Shown: positions 26,671 through 35,988 of the stretch, piece by piece
Numbering within the stretch: the stretch's first letter is position 1
How the letters are laid out: each line of letters starts with the position of its first letter
NCBI RefSeq assembly: GCF_028885415.1
Contig: NZ_CP118527.1
Location: 5,518,001-5,582,000 of the forward strand
Source of the DNA: Streptomyces coeruleorubidus
GTDB taxonomy: Bacteria; Actinomycetota; Actinomycetes; Streptomycetales; Streptomycetaceae
Reading direction: 5' to 3'
DNA length: 64,000 bases
The notes under the pieces: generated by a model
Databases searched by the model: none
Told to the model about the DNA's origin: nothing
What the model saw: only the letters and a program-made list of their open reading frames with translations
Position numbers and translations under genes: made by a program

Positions 26671-28713
26671 ATGGACGTGAAGCGATACTTCCGTGGGCCG
26701 GTCATGTGGATCGTGCTGGCCGTCCTTGCCGTGGTCGTGTTGATGCAGGTCGTCGGCTCGTCCGGCGGCTACAAGACAGTGGACACCGGCCAGGTCGTCC
26801 AGGCGATCAACCAGAACAAGGTGGAGTCGGCCAAGCTCACCACCGGCGATGACGAGACCATCAAGGTCACGCTCAAGAACGGCCAAAAGATCGAGGGCAG
26901 CTCGAAGATCCAGGCGAGCTACATCGGCAACCAGGGCGAGGACATCGCCAACACGCTGCAGAACAAGTACCAGAACAAGCAGATCCCGGACGGCTACACG
27001 GTCTCGCCGTCCAAGCAGAACCCGTTCATCGGGATGCTGATCTCTTTCCTGCTCCCCTTGATTCTCATCGTGGTCCTCTTCCTGTTCCTGATGAACCAGA
27101 TGCAGGGCGGCGGCTCTCGCGTCATGAACTTCGGGAAGTCCAAGGCCAAGCTCATCACCAAGGACACCCCCAAGACGACGTTCTCCGACGTCGCCGGTTC
27201 GGACGAGGCCGTCGAGGAGCTCCACGAGATCAAGGAGTTCCTCCAGGAGCCGGCCAAGTTCCAGGCGGTCGGCGCCAAGATTCCCAAGGGCGTGCTGCTC
27301 TACGGGCCTCCCGGTACCGGCAAGACCCTGCTCGCGCGTGCCGTCGCGGGCGAGGCCGGTGTGCCGTTCTACTCGATCTCCGGTTCCGACTTCGTCGAGA
27401 TGTTCGTCGGTGTCGGTGCCTCCCGAGTCCGTGACCTGTTCGAGCAGGCCAAGGCGAACGCCCCGGCGATCGTCTTCGTCGACGAGATCGACGCGGTCGG
27501 CCGCCACCGCGGCGCCGGCCTCGGCGGTGGTCACGACGAGCGCGAGCAGACGCTGAACCAGCTGCTCGTCGAGATGGACGGCTTCGACGTCAAGGGCGGC
27601 GTGATCCTCATCGCCGCGACGAACCGGCCCGACATCCTCGACCCGGCGCTGCTGCGCCCGGGCCGGTTCGACCGGCAGATCGCGGTCGACCGCCCGGACA
27701 TGCAGGGCCGTCTGGAGATCCTGAAGGTTCACCAGAAGGGCAAGCCGGTCGCTCCGGACGTCGACCTGTCGGCCATGGCCCGCCGTACGCCCGGCATGAC
27801 GGGTGCCGATCTGGCCAACGTGCTGAACGAGGCCGCCCTGCTGACGGCCCGCAGCGACAAGAAGCTGATCGACAACCACATGCTGGACGAGGCGATCGAC
27901 CGTGTGGTCGCGGGCCCGCAGAAGCGGACCCGGATCATGTCGGACAAGGAGAAGAAGATCACCGCGTACCACGAGGGCGGACACGCCCTGGTCGCGGCGG
28001 CCTCGCCGAACTCCGATCCCGTCCACAAGATCACGATCCTGTCGAGAGGCCGCGCCCTCGGCTACACGATGGTGCTGCCGGACGAGGACAAGTACTCGAC
28101 CACGCGCAACGAGATGCTGGACCAGCTGGCCTACATGTTGGGCGGCCGCGCGGCCGAGGAGCTCGTCTTCCACGACCCGACGACGGGTGCCGCCAACGAC
28201 ATCGAGAAGGCCACGGGCCTGGCCCGGGCGATGGTCACGCAGTACGGCATGACCGAGCGTCTCGGCGCGATCAAGTTCGGCGGCGACAACACCGAGCCGT
28301 TCCTCGGACGTGAGATGTCTCACCAGCGCGACTACTCGGAAGAGGTCGCGGCGCTGGTCGACGAAGAGGTCAAGAAGCTCATCGAGACCGCGCACAACGA
28401 GGCGTGGGAGATCCTGGTCGAGAACCGCGACGTCCTCGACAACCTCGTGCTGCAGCTGTTGGAGAAGGAGACGCTGGGCAAGGAGGAGATCGCCGAGATC
28501 TTCGCCCCGATCGTCAAGCGCCCGCCGCGGCCTGCCTGGACGGGTTCCTCCCGCCGCACGCCGTCCACCCGCCCGCCGGTCCTCTCCCCCAAGGAGCTGG
28601 CCCTGACGAACGGGGCGAACGGCGCGACGCCGGCCATCACCACCGCGAAGAGCACCGCGGCGGAGCCCGCCCCGGCGCCCGAGCGAGCCCCGGAGGAACG
28701 CCCCGAGAGCTGA
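26671..28713 (+). CDS. ftsH: ATP-dependent zinc metalloprotease FtsH
   Basis: From the ATG at 26671 the product is 680 residues. It has a membrane segment near residues 10-28, an extracytoplasmic domain, a second membrane segment ([19 protein letters not shown]), AAA Walker A GPPGTGKT at 212-219, Walker B IVFVDEID, and the zinc motif HEGGH at 434-438. The C-terminus is Pro/Ala-rich and probably disordered. It degrades membrane and short-lived cytoplasmic proteins. The start is unsure: an ATG at 26635 is in frame, and neither has a clear ribosome site. Confidence 0.96.
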   Translation: MDVKRYFRGPVMWIVLAVLAVVVLMQVVGSSGGYKTVDTGQVVQAINQNKVESAKLTTGDDETIKVTLKNGQKIEGSSKIQASYIGNQGEDIANTLQNKYQNKQIPDGYTVSPSKQNPFIGMLISFLLPLILIVVLFLFLMNQMQGGGSRVMNFGKSKAKLITKDTPKTTFSDVAGSDEAVEELHEIKEFLQEPAKFQAVGAKIPKGVLLYGPPGTGKTLLARAVAGEAGVPFYSISGSDFVEMFVGVGASRVRDLFEQAKANAPAIVFVDEIDAVGRHRGAGLGGGHDEREQTLNQLLVEMDGFDVKGGVILIAATNRPDILDPALLRPGRFDRQIAVDRPDMQGRLEILKVHQKGKPVAPDVDLSAMARRTPGMTGADLANVLNEAALLTARSDKKLIDNHMLDEAIDRVVAGPQKRTRIMSDKEKKITAYHEGGHALVAAASPNSDPVHKITILSRGRALGYTMVLPDEDKYSTTRNEMLDQLAYMLGGRAAEELVFHDPTTGAANDIEKATGLARAMVTQYGMTERLGAIKFGGDNTEPFLGREMSHQRDYSEEVAALVDEEVKKLIETAHNEAWEILVENRDVLDNLVLQLLEKETLGKEEIAEIFAPIVKRPPRPAWTGSSRRTPSTRPPVLSPKELALTNGANGATPAITTAKSTAAEPAPAPERAPEERPES

Positions 28714-28751
28714 CCGCAGCTCCCGGCGGCCCCACCGGGCCCGGAATGGAT

Positions 28752-28791
28752 GCCGCGCCCCCCAGGTTTTAGCCTGGGGGGCGCGGCTTTT
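28752..28791 (+). terminator. Intrinsic terminator after ftsH
   Basis: gccgcgccccccagg (28752-28766) pairs perfectly with cctggggggcgcggc (28773-28787) around a 6-base loop and is followed by TTTT. A 15-bp stem with a T-run makes this the strongest terminator in the window. Confidence 0.93.
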
Positions 28792-28840
28792 CGCCATCTG
28801 CGCAGGCCGCCCCCTGATGGACACAGGAACGAGGCACCAG

Positions 28841-29446
28841 ATGACCGACCCCGTGACGCTGGACGGCGAGGGCCAGATCGGCGAGTTCGACGAGAAGCGG
28901 GCCGAGAACGCCGTACGGGAGCTGCTGATCGCGGTCGGCGAGGACCCCGACCGCGAGGGGCTCCGTGAGACGCCGGCGCGGGTGGCGCGGGCGTACAAGG
29001 AGATATTCGCGGGGTTGTGGCAGAAGCCCGAGGATGTGCTGACGACGACGTTCGATCTCGGGCATGACGAGATGGTGCTGGTGAAGGACATCGAAGTCCT
29101 GAGCTCGTGTGAACATCACCTCGTGCCGTTTGTCGGAGTTGCCCATGTTGGCTACATTCCGTCCGTCGAGGGTAAGATCACCGGCCTCTCCAAGCTGGCG
29201 CGGCTCGTAGACGTGTACGCACGGCGTCCGCAGGTGCAGGAACGACTCACCACGCAGATCGCGGACTCGCTGATGCAGATCCTGGAGCCGCGCGGGGTCA
29301 TCGTGGTCGTGGAGTGCGAGCACATGTGCATGTCGATGCGCGGGGTCCGGAAGCCGGGTGCGAAGACCATTACCTCGGCGGTCCGCGGCCAGCTCCGTGA
29401 TCCGGCGACCCGCAATGAGGCCATGAGCCTGATCATGGCGCGCTGA
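28841..29446 (+). CDS. folE: GTP cyclohydrolase I
   Basis: The 201-residue product has the zinc and catalytic motifs [18 protein letters not shown] and [19 protein letters not shown]. It converts GTP to dihydroneopterin triphosphate, the first step of folate synthesis. The ATG at 28841 has GAGG six bases upstream. It faces the reverse-strand folate genes (folP, folB, folK) across the DUF3180 gene. Confidence 0.96.
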   Translation: MTDPVTLDGEGQIGEFDEKRAENAVRELLIAVGEDPDREGLRETPARVARAYKEIFAGLWQKPEDVLTTTFDLGHDEMVLVKDIEVLSSCEHHLVPFVGVAHVGYIPSVEGKITGLSKLARLVDVYARRPQVQERLTTQIADSLMQILEPRGVIVVVECEHMCMSMRGVRKPGAKTITSAVRGQLRDPATRNEAMSLIMAR

Positions 29447-29454
29447 CGCCGGGG

Positions 29455-29943
29455 TCACACGGTCGGAGCCGCTCCCGCGCCGTCGTGTTCGTCGTCCTCC
29501 GGGAGCTTGCAGACGCGCTCCAGGAAGATGGCGGCCGCGATGACGCCGATGCCCGCGAGCACCGAGAAGCCGGCGGAGATGGCCTGGTCGCGGCGGGCGG
29601 GGTTGTCGAGGGACTCCAGGAGGAAGACGCCGGTGCCGCCGTACATGCCGGCGACGAGGGCGGCGACGAGGGCGCTGGCCTGACCGAAGACGACCGCGCG
29701 GGCCGCCATCATGGGGTCGACGCCCTTGGCGTCGGGCTGCCGCTCGCGCTGGGCCTTCAGGCGGGCGCGGAGCGAGAGCGCGGTGGCCAGCAGGACCACG
29801 GTGATCAGAGCCAGGACGATGGGGGCGGCCAGGGGGACACTCGGCAGGGTCCCGACCGAGTTCCACAGGCGGGCGCCCGCCCAGGACAGCACGCCTGCCA
29901 CGACGAAGACGCCGGCCAGCACCCTGATGCGCAGCTCTTTCAC
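29455..29943 (-). CDS. DUF3180 membrane protein
   Basis: The 162-residue product has four hydrophobic segments (VLAGVFVVAGVLSWAGARLW, PIVLALITVVLLATALSLR, SALVAALVAGMYGGTGVFLL, SVLAGIGVIAAAIFLERV) and matches DUF3180, an actinobacterial membrane family of unknown function habitually found behind folK. It is the last gene of the reverse-strand folate transcript and ends 8 bases from the folE stop. Confidence 0.9.
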   Translation of the reverse strand: MKELRIRVLAGVFVVAGVLSWAGARLWNSVGTLPSVPLAAPIVLALITVVLLATALSLRARLKAQRERQPDAKGVDPMMAARAVVFGQASALVAALVAGMYGGTGVFLLESLDNPARRDQAISAGFSVLAGIGVIAAAIFLERVCKLPEDDEHDGAGAAPTV

Positions 29944-30002
29944 AGTGTCCCTTCGGTTCCCCCGGCTCCGGCCTGGTTGTGCAGCCGTCTCGACCTTAAC
30001 GG

Positions 30003-30614
30003 CTACTCGGGCAGCCGGAGTTCCAGGTCCGCGCGGGGCGCCACGCCTTCGCGGGTGACGGACTCCAGCAGACCGGTGACCGGGCCGCGGCCGGGCAGCT
30101 GCGCCTCGGGGTCCAGGTCGTGCCAGGGGGCCAGGACGAAGGCGCGCTCATGGGCGCGAGGGTGGGGGAGGGTGAGCTGCGGGTCCTCGGAGACGACGTC
30201 GGCGTAGGAGACGATGTCGACGTCCAGGGTGCGGGGGCCCCAGTGCTCGTCCCGGACGCGGTGGAAGGCCTCCTCGATCGCGTGTGCGCGCTCCAGCAGC
30301 GAGGACGGCGGGAGGGTGGTCTTCAGTACGACGACCGCGTTGAAGTAGGCGGGCTGGCTGCCGGGCTCCACGCCCCAGGGCTCGGTCTCGTAGACCGGGG
30401 AGACGGCCTTGATGCGGACGCCGGGGGTGTCCTCCAGGGCGTCGATGGCTCCCTGGAGGGTCTCCAGGCGGTTGCCGAGGTTGGAGCCGAGGGCGACCAC
30501 GGCCCGTTTTGGATTGCTGAGCGTGGTGTCGGCGGCGTCGACCTTCTCGACGACGGAGGCGGGTACCGGCTGTACGGTCGGGTCGCTGGGACCCTTGAGG
30601 AAGGGCGCAGTCAT
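30003..30614 (-). CDS. folK: 2-amino-4-hydroxy-6-hydroxymethyldihydropteridine pyrophosphokinase (HPPK)
   Basis: The 203-residue product has the HPPK motifs VVALGSNLGNR, VYETEPWG and HWGPRTLDVDIVSY, then LPHPRAHERAFVLAPW. It transfers pyrophosphate from ATP to the pterin before FolP acts. A non-conserved N-terminal extension of about 35 residues precedes the domain. The ATG overlaps the folB stop, so translation is coupled. Confidence 0.96.
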   Translation of the reverse strand: MTAPFLKGPSDPTVQPVPASVVEKVDAADTTLSNPKRAVVALGSNLGNRLETLQGAIDALEDTPGVRIKAVSPVYETEPWGVEPGSQPAYFNAVVVLKTTLPPSSLLERAHAIEEAFHRVRDEHWGPRTLDVDIVSYADVVSEDPQLTLPHPRAHERAFVLAPWHDLDPEAQLPGRGPVTGLLESVTREGVAPRADLELRLPE

Positions 30615-30970
30615 ACTCGGCTCCGGGTGATGGTGACGGTCACGTCGTCGAAGGGGACCGTGATCGGGGCGTCCGGCTTGTGGACGCAGACCTCGACCTG
30701 CTGAACCCCGTCGTGCTTCAGACATACCTGGGCGATGCGCTCGGCGAGCGTCTCGATGAGGTTGACGGGCTCGCCCTGCACGACGGCCACGACCTCCTCG
30801 GCCACGATGCCGTAGTGCACGGTCTTCGCCAGGTCGTCGTCGGCCGCGGCCGGTCGGGTGTCCAGGCCGAGGACGAGGTCCACGATGAAGGTCTGGCCCT
30901 CCTCGCGTTCCCTCGGGAACACACCGTGGTGCCCGCGGGCCTTCAGGCCGCGCAGCGCGACACGATCCAC
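30611..30970 (-). CDS. folB: Dihydroneopterin aldolase
   Basis: The 119-residue product starts VDRVALRGLKARGHHGVF and has the catalytic-site segments EGQTFIVDLVLG and NLIETLAERIA. It cleaves dihydroneopterin to the hydroxymethyl pterin used by FolK. The GTG at 30970 is chosen for AGGAG eight bases upstream; a GTG at 30979 overlaps that ribosome site. Confidence 0.95.
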   Translation of the reverse strand: MDRVALRGLKARGHHGVFPREREEGQTFIVDLVLGLDTRPAAADDDLAKTVHYGIVAEEVVAVVQGEPVNLIETLAERIAQVCLKHDGVQQVEVCVHKPDAPITVPFDDVTVTITRSRV

Positions 30971-31206
30971 GCGAATCACTCCTGCAATCGTCGGTCACGG
31001 CCGGTCCGTGCCGTGTGCGGTCGGCACACCGGCCTCAGTCGAATCTACCTGCGAGCCCGGACGGGGCCGGGCCACGGGGCGTGGGTCCGGGCCGGGCCCG
31101 GCAGGATTCATCCGGCGTTTCCCCTGGGGAACCCGGCGGCTCACGGGTTGGTAGCCGCCCATACCCGCGGGTCCGTGATTCCAACCACTTCCTGGCACGT
31201 ACCCAC

Positions 31207-31710
31207 TCAGGTGGGAGTGTCGTCCTGTTCGTCCTCGTCGGTTTCGGCCAGAACGGGGGAAGCGTGGTGCGACCAGAGTTTCCACCCCACGGGCGTGCGC
31301 CGGAACACGTTCGTGGCGACCACGAGCTGTCCGACGAGCGGGCCGAGCTCCTCGTCGCCCTCGGGGGCGGGGCCGCCGCTGAGGATGTTCTCCGTGCAGG
31401 TCACCAGGGCGGTGTCGCCGGTGACCGAGACGTGCACGTCGGTGAGGAAGAACTGGATGTAGTCGGTGTTCGCCATGATCAGCGCGTACGACCTGAGGAC
31501 CTCGCCGCGGCCGGTGAGCACCGGCCAGCCGGGGTGCACGCAGGAGACCACGCCGGTGTCGGCCGGGTCGTGGTACGTCTCGTCGACGCCCAGGTCGGAA
31601 GGGGTCAGCCAGAGCGACGCCAGTTCCTCGAAGTCGCCTCGTTCCAGTGCCTCGTAGAAGGCGGTGTTGGCGGCCTCGACCTGTTCGACGTCGGTGTGCG
31701 GGGCGCTCAC
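31207..31710 (-). CDS. SnoaL/NTF2-like family protein
   Basis: The 167-residue product begins VEQVEAANTAFYEALERGDF and continues with the NTF2-like cone-fold pattern (HPGWPVLTGRGEVLRSYALI, TNVFRRTPVGWKLWSHHASP). It has no obvious catalytic residues. It sits inside the folate operon: its GTG overlaps the folP stop. The same placement is seen in other Streptomyces, so a folate-linked role is possible but unproven. The acidic tail (ETDEDEQDD) is unusual. Confidence 0.88.
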   Translation of the reverse strand: MSAPHTDVEQVEAANTAFYEALERGDFEELASLWLTPSDLGVDETYHDPADTGVVSCVHPGWPVLTGRGEVLRSYALIMANTDYIQFFLTDVHVSVTGDTALVTCTENILSGGPAPEGDEELGPLVGQLVVATNVFRRTPVGWKLWSHHASPVLAETDEDEQDDTPT

Positions 31711-32588
31711 CGGGTTCCTTCTGCGCCGGTGCGTGCCTTAGCGATGGCGTGGGCGACGCGTACGGCGTCCGCCGTGGCGCGTACTTCGTGCACGCGTACC
31801 GCCCACGCGCCGGCGTGCGCCGCGAGCGCGGAGACGGCAGCGGTGGCGGCGTCGCGTTCGCGTGCGGGCGGGGGCGGGCCGTCCGGGCCGGCGAGGACCC
31901 GGCCGAGGAATCGCTTGCGGGAGGCGGCGACGAGCAGCGGGTGGCCGAGGCCGAGGACCCGGTCGAGGCCCGCGAGGAGCGCGAGGTCGTGCTCGGCGTC
32001 CTTGGAGAAGCCGAGTCCGGGGTCGACGACGACCCGGTCGGGAGCGATACCGCCCGCCAGAACGGCCTCCACGCGCGCGTGCAGCTCGTCGACGACCTCG
32101 GTGACGACGTCGGCGTACTCGCCGCGGACGTTGCCGCCCTGGAGGAAGCCGCGCCAGTGCATGACGACGAAGGGGGCGCCGGCGTCGGCGACGGCCGGGA
32201 TCATGCGGGGGTCGGCGAGGCCGCCGCTGACGTCGTTGACGAGGGCGGCGCCCGCCGCGAGGGCCCGCTCGGCGACGGACGCGCGCATGGTGTCGACCGA
32301 GACGGTGACGCCCTCGGAGGCCAGGCCGTGCACGACGGGGACGACACGGCGGAGTTCCTCGGCCTCGTCCACCCGGGTGGCGCCGGGGCGGGTCGACTCG
32401 CCGCCGACGTCGACCAGGTCCGCGCCCTCGGTGACCAGGTCCAGGCCGTGCTTGACGGCGGCCGTGGTGTCGAAGAAGCGGCCGCCGTCGGAGAAGGAGT
32501 CGGGGGTTACGTTCACGACTCCCATGACCGCGCAGCGGTCCCATTCCGGTAGGCCCGCCACGCGCCCGCGTCCGCTCTGGTTGCTCAT
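31707..32588 (-). CDS. folP: Dihydropteroate synthase
   Basis: The 293-residue product has VMGVVNVTPDSFSDGG, the DVGGESTRPGA pterin/pABA-site motif, LVNDVSGGLADPRM and VDPGLGFSKDAEHDLALL. It joins the pterin to p-aminobenzoate and is the sulfonamide target. It heads the reverse-strand folate operon. No ribosome site precedes the ATG; a -10-like TACGCT six bases upstream suggests a leaderless start. Confidence 0.96.
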   Translation of the reverse strand: MSNQSGRGRVAGLPEWDRCAVMGVVNVTPDSFSDGGRFFDTTAAVKHGLDLVTEGADLVDVGGESTRPGATRVDEAEELRRVVPVVHGLASEGVTVSVDTMRASVAERALAAGAALVNDVSGGLADPRMIPAVADAGAPFVVMHWRGFLQGGNVRGEYADVVTEVVDELHARVEAVLAGGIAPDRVVVDPGLGFSKDAEHDLALLAGLDRVLGLGHPLLVAASRKRFLGRVLAGPDGPPPPARERDAATAAVSALAAHAGAWAVRVHEVRATADAVRVAHAIAKARTGAEGTR

Positions 32589-32650
32589 ATGTTCAGCGTA
32601 GGCCCAGGGGACGGCCGTCAGGCGCTGCGGCCCGGGTCGGCCCGGACAGG

Positions 32651-34519
32651 TCACGCCGTTCTGACGCTCCGTTCCGTCGTCGTGCCGTGCGCGCACGGGC
32701 GGCGGCCCGACGGGCGTCGGCGGCGCAGGAATCGCGGCAGGGGGAGGGCGAGGTTGACGAAGCCCTCGGCCTGCATGGCGGCGAAGCCGATGCGGGGCAG
32801 GTCGCCGGAGGCCCGGTAGACGACGAAGCGGGGTTCCCAGCGCGGCTGGAACTTGGCGTTGAACTTGTAGAGCGACTCGATCTGGAACCAGCGGGAGAGG
32901 AACACCAGCAGCCCGCGCCAGGCGCGCAGCACCGGGCCGGCGCCGATCTTCTCGCCGCGGGCCAGCGCCGAGCGGAACATGGCGAAGTTGAGGGAGACGC
33001 GGGCGATGCCGAGCTTCGGGGCGGCCTGGAGGGCGGCCACGATGAGCAGTTCGTTCATGCCGGGGTCGGCCGAGCGGTCGCGGCGCATGAGGTCCAGGGA
33101 GACGCCGTCGGTGCCCCAGGGCACGAAGTGCAGGATCGCCTTCAGGTCGCCGTAGGGGCCGGGGTGGTCGTCCTGCTTGTGGGCGGTGGCGATGAGGCAG
33201 TCGCCGTCGGCGGGGTCGCCGACGCGGCCCAGGGCCATGGAGAAGCCGCGCTCGGTGTCGGTGCCGCGCCAGTCGTCGGCGGCGCGCCGGATGCGCTCCA
33301 GTTCGGCCTCGCCGACGTCACGGACACGTCGTACCCGGGTCTCGTAACCGGCGCGCTCGATGCGTTTGACCATCTGGCGCACGTTGCGCATCGCGCGGCC
33401 GGCCAGGGAGAAATCCGCGACGTCCACCACCGCCTCGTCGCCCAGTTCGAGGGCGTCGAGCCCGGTCTCGCGGGTCCACACCTCGCCCCCGGTCTCGGAG
33501 CAGCCCATGACGGCCGGTGTCCAGGAGTGGGCCTTGGCCTCGTCCATGAACCGTTCGATGGCGCCGGGCCAGGCCTCGACGTCGCCGATCGGGTCGCCGC
33601 TGGCGAGCATCACGCCGGAGACGACGCGGTACGTCACCGCCGCCTTGCCGCTGGGGGAGAAGACGACGGCCTTGTCGCGGCGCAGCGCGAAGTGGCCGAG
33701 GGAGTCGCGGCCGCCGTGCCGCTCCAGCAGGGCGCGCAGCCGGGCCTCGTCCTCCTCGGTGAGCTGGGCGGCCGGGTGTTCGGGGCGGAAGGCCAGGTAG
33801 ATGGTGGTGACGGCGGTGAGCAGGCCGAGGGCGCCGAGCGAGAAGGCGACCGTCCAGGAGGTGTTGCCCTGGTAGTCGACCGGGCCCTCGAAGCCGAACA
33901 GCCCGTAGATGACGTGGGTGATGCGGTCGGCCAGGCTCGGGTCGCCGACCATGCGCTCGCCGTGGACGCTGACGATGAACAGGCCCAGCAGCAGCGAACC
34001 GGCGCTCATCAGCACGAAGTTGGCGAGCGCCCGCCAGCGGCTGCGCGGGTCGGGCAGGGCCGAGAACTGGTCGCGGTGGAGCAGCAGGGGCGCCAGCAGG
34101 GCCAGTGAGATGAGCACGCCCACGATCGAGTGCCGGTACGTGAACTGCGCCACGGCACCGGCCGGCAGCAGGGCCACGGCCGCCCGCCACGCCCGGCGCT
34201 TGCCGCGCTTGAGGCCGTGGGCGAGCAGCAGCAACAGCACTCCGGCGCTGAGGGACAGGGCGGCCGCGAACGGGCCGAGCGCGCCGGGCAGGACCTCGGC
34301 GATGGCGTGCATGCGGCTGTGCCTGAAGCGCGGGAAGACGCCCGCGGCGATGTCCAGGACGCCCACCAGCGCGCAGGCTCTGCCGACCAGGACCGGGACG
34401 GCCTCGGGGCGTGGTCCGGGCAGCCGGTGGCGCACTCGGCTCATCAGGCCCGTACCAGCCGTGGCGCTTCCGTGACTCGGAACCTCGCCCGACATTTCCT
34501 CATCTGTCCTGACAGACAT
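32651..34519 (-). CDS. MprF-like membrane protein with phosphatidylglycerol lysyltransferase domain
   Basis: The roughly 622-residue product has six or seven membrane segments in its first 250 residues, then a DUF2156/LPG-synthase domain (VVFSPSGKAAVTYRVVSGVM; YGDLKAILHFVPWGTDGVSL; LNFAMFRSALARGE). Such proteins transfer amino acids, usually lysine, to phosphatidylglycerol and reduce surface charge. There is no lysyl-tRNA synthetase fusion as in mycobacterial LysX. Starts at 34519, 34495 and 34570 are all in frame. The esterase gene next to it is divergent. Confidence 0.88.
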   Translation of the reverse strand: MSVRTDEEMSGEVPSHGSATAGTGLMSRVRHRLPGPRPEAVPVLVGRACALVGVLDIAAGVFPRFRHSRMHAIAEVLPGALGPFAAALSLSAGVLLLLLAHGLKRGKRRAWRAAVALLPAGAVAQFTYRHSIVGVLISLALLAPLLLHRDQFSALPDPRSRWRALANFVLMSAGSLLLGLFIVSVHGERMVGDPSLADRITHVIYGLFGFEGPVDYQGNTSWTVAFSLGALGLLTAVTTIYLAFRPEHPAAQLTEEDEARLRALLERHGGRDSLGHFALRRDKAVVFSPSGKAAVTYRVVSGVMLASGDPIGDVEAWPGAIERFMDEAKAHSWTPAVMGCSETGGEVWTRETGLDALELGDEAVVDVADFSLAGRAMRNVRQMVKRIERAGYETRVRRVRDVGEAELERIRRAADDWRGTDTERGFSMALGRVGDPADGDCLIATAHKQDDHPGPYGDLKAILHFVPWGTDGVSLDLMRRDRSADPGMNELLIVAALQAAPKLGIARVSLNFAMFRSALARGEKIGAGPVLRAWRGLLVFLSRWFQIESLYKFNAKFQPRWEPRFVVYRASGDLPRIGFAAMQAEGFVNLALPLPRFLRRRRPSGRRPCAHGTTTERSVRTA

Positions 34520-34654
34520 CGCATCCCATAGTTCCGCGAGAGACCTTGGATCCGGTGCCGATTCGGGCATCCGGCGACATTGCGCCCTCTAGGACGGTGT
34601 CTCGGAGGGAGAGGTTCACTCCCTTCGTCAAAGCCATTTCAAAGGCCAAGGAAA

Positions 34655-34703
34655 GTCCGGGACAAGCCCTCGCAAGGTGTGAGTGCGGTGAGAGACCCCG
34701 GAC
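34655..34703 (+). other. Possible stem in the leader of the esterase gene
   Basis: gtccggg (34655-34661) can pair with cccggac (34697-34703) about 25 bases before the esterase ATG, enclosing smaller possible stems. It resembles no riboswitch class that I can identify and may be chance in GC-rich DNA. Confidence 0.3.
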
Positions 34704-34728
34704 GGAAAGCGCGGACAGGTAACCACCG

Positions 34729-35853
34729 ATGGGTCTGGGTCTCACGAGCAACAAGGTGCTGGTGCTGGCGGTACTGTCCGCCGTGCTGCTGTTCGCCGGC
34801 ACGGTCTGGCTGTGGCCGCGGCTGGCCCGGCGGAGTTGGCGGGCCGTGGGCGGGCGGGTCGGCCTGCTGCTCGCCACGCAGGTGGCGCTGTTCGCCGCGG
34901 TGGGCCTCGCCGCCAACCAGGCCTTCGGTTTCTACGCCAGCTGGGCGGACCTGTTCGGGCAGGAGAAGGACCAGGGCGTGGTCGTGGACCACACGCCGGG
35001 TGGCGGCCCGTTGGAGGTGGTCGGCTCGCGCCGGGTGCCGGGGGCGGGCGGGGTGAGTCCCCGGGCGGGCGGCCGGATCCAGCAGATCGACATCGTGGGG
35101 CGTACGACGCGCATCGCCACGCCCGCGTACGTCTATCTGCCGCCGGAGTACTTCCAGCCGCGGTACCGCACCCGTACGTTCCCCACGGCCGTCGTGCTGA
35201 CCGGTTACCCGGGTACGGCCTCGGCGCTGGTGGAGAAGCTCCACTATCCGCGTACGGCACTGGAGCTGGCCCGGGAGGGCCGGATGCCGCCGATGATCCT
35301 GGTGATGCTGCGGCCCACGGTGGCGCCGCCCCGGGACACGGAGTGCGTGGACGTCCCGGGCGGTCCGCAGACCGAGTCGTTCTTCGCCAGGGATCTGCCC
35401 GACGCGTTGCGCACGCACTACCGGGTGGCCGAAAAGCCGGGCGGTCTGGGCATCATCGGCAACTCGACGGGCGGCTACTGCGCCTTGAAGATCGCCATGC
35501 ACCATCCCGGTGTGTATGCCGCCGGGGCGGGCTTGTCCGCGTACTACAAGGCGCCGATCGACGCCACGACGGGCGATCTCTTCCAGGGCGACAAGGGGCT
35601 CCGGAATCGCGCCGACCTGTGGTGGTACCTCAAGCACAGGCCGGCTCCCGACACTTCACTGCTCGTCACCAGCAGCAGGTCCGGTGAGTCCAACTACCGG
35701 GACACGCTGCGGTTCATAGAGCGGGTGCAGGCGACCGGGCGGACGCGGATCTCGTCGATCATCCTGGAAAGTGGCGGGCACAACTTCAACACCTGGCGGC
35801 GCGAGATTCCGGCGACGCTGGAGTGGATCGGCGGGCGGCTGAACGGCCGTTGA
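34729..35853 (+). CDS. Membrane-anchored alpha/beta-hydrolase esterase (antigen 85/esterase D-like)
   Basis: The 374-residue product has two N-terminal membrane segments (VLVLAVLSAVLLFAGTVWLW and LLLATQVALFAAVGLAANQA) and an outside hydrolase domain. The nucleophile elbow is GNSTGGYCALK and a likely catalytic His lies in ILESGGHNFNTW. It resembles the esterase D/mycolyl transferase group, but Streptomyces lacks mycolic acids, so the substrate is unknown. It is divergent from the MprF-like gene; in other bacteria such pairs act on aminoacylated lipids. Confidence 0.87.
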   Translation: MGLGLTSNKVLVLAVLSAVLLFAGTVWLWPRLARRSWRAVGGRVGLLLATQVALFAAVGLAANQAFGFYASWADLFGQEKDQGVVVDHTPGGGPLEVVGSRRVPGAGGVSPRAGGRIQQIDIVGRTTRIATPAYVYLPPEYFQPRYRTRTFPTAVVLTGYPGTASALVEKLHYPRTALELAREGRMPPMILVMLRPTVAPPRDTECVDVPGGPQTESFFARDLPDALRTHYRVAEKPGGLGIIGNSTGGYCALKIAMHHPGVYAAGAGLSAYYKAPIDATTGDLFQGDKGLRNRADLWWYLKHRPAPDTSLLVTSSRSGESNYRDTLRFIERVQATGRTRISSIILESGGHNFNTWRREIPATLEWIGGRLNGR

Positions 35854-35988
35854 AAATGATCTTGGGAATTGGGGTGAGGGCCGATTCCGCTTCTTCCCGA
35901 GTTCCCATGCCGTGTGAACGCTTCGGTGTGGCTTTCTTTTTGCGGGGTGGGTCACCATGATTCGCCTACGCGCGGTAAGTTTCTGGCC

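Noticed and set aside
25789..29091. A 1100-codon open frame on the reverse strand across hpt, ftsH and folE
   Set aside because: It lies antisense to clear conserved genes. Its translation is low-complexity and matches nothing. Long antisense frames are normal at this GC content.
34620..34730. Possible riboswitch or RNase P-like RNA before the esterase gene
   Set aside because: The aaggaaagtccggg segment recalls RNase P RNA, but the rest of the molecule is missing, and the ydaO/c-di-AMP pattern does not fit. Only a short stem remains.
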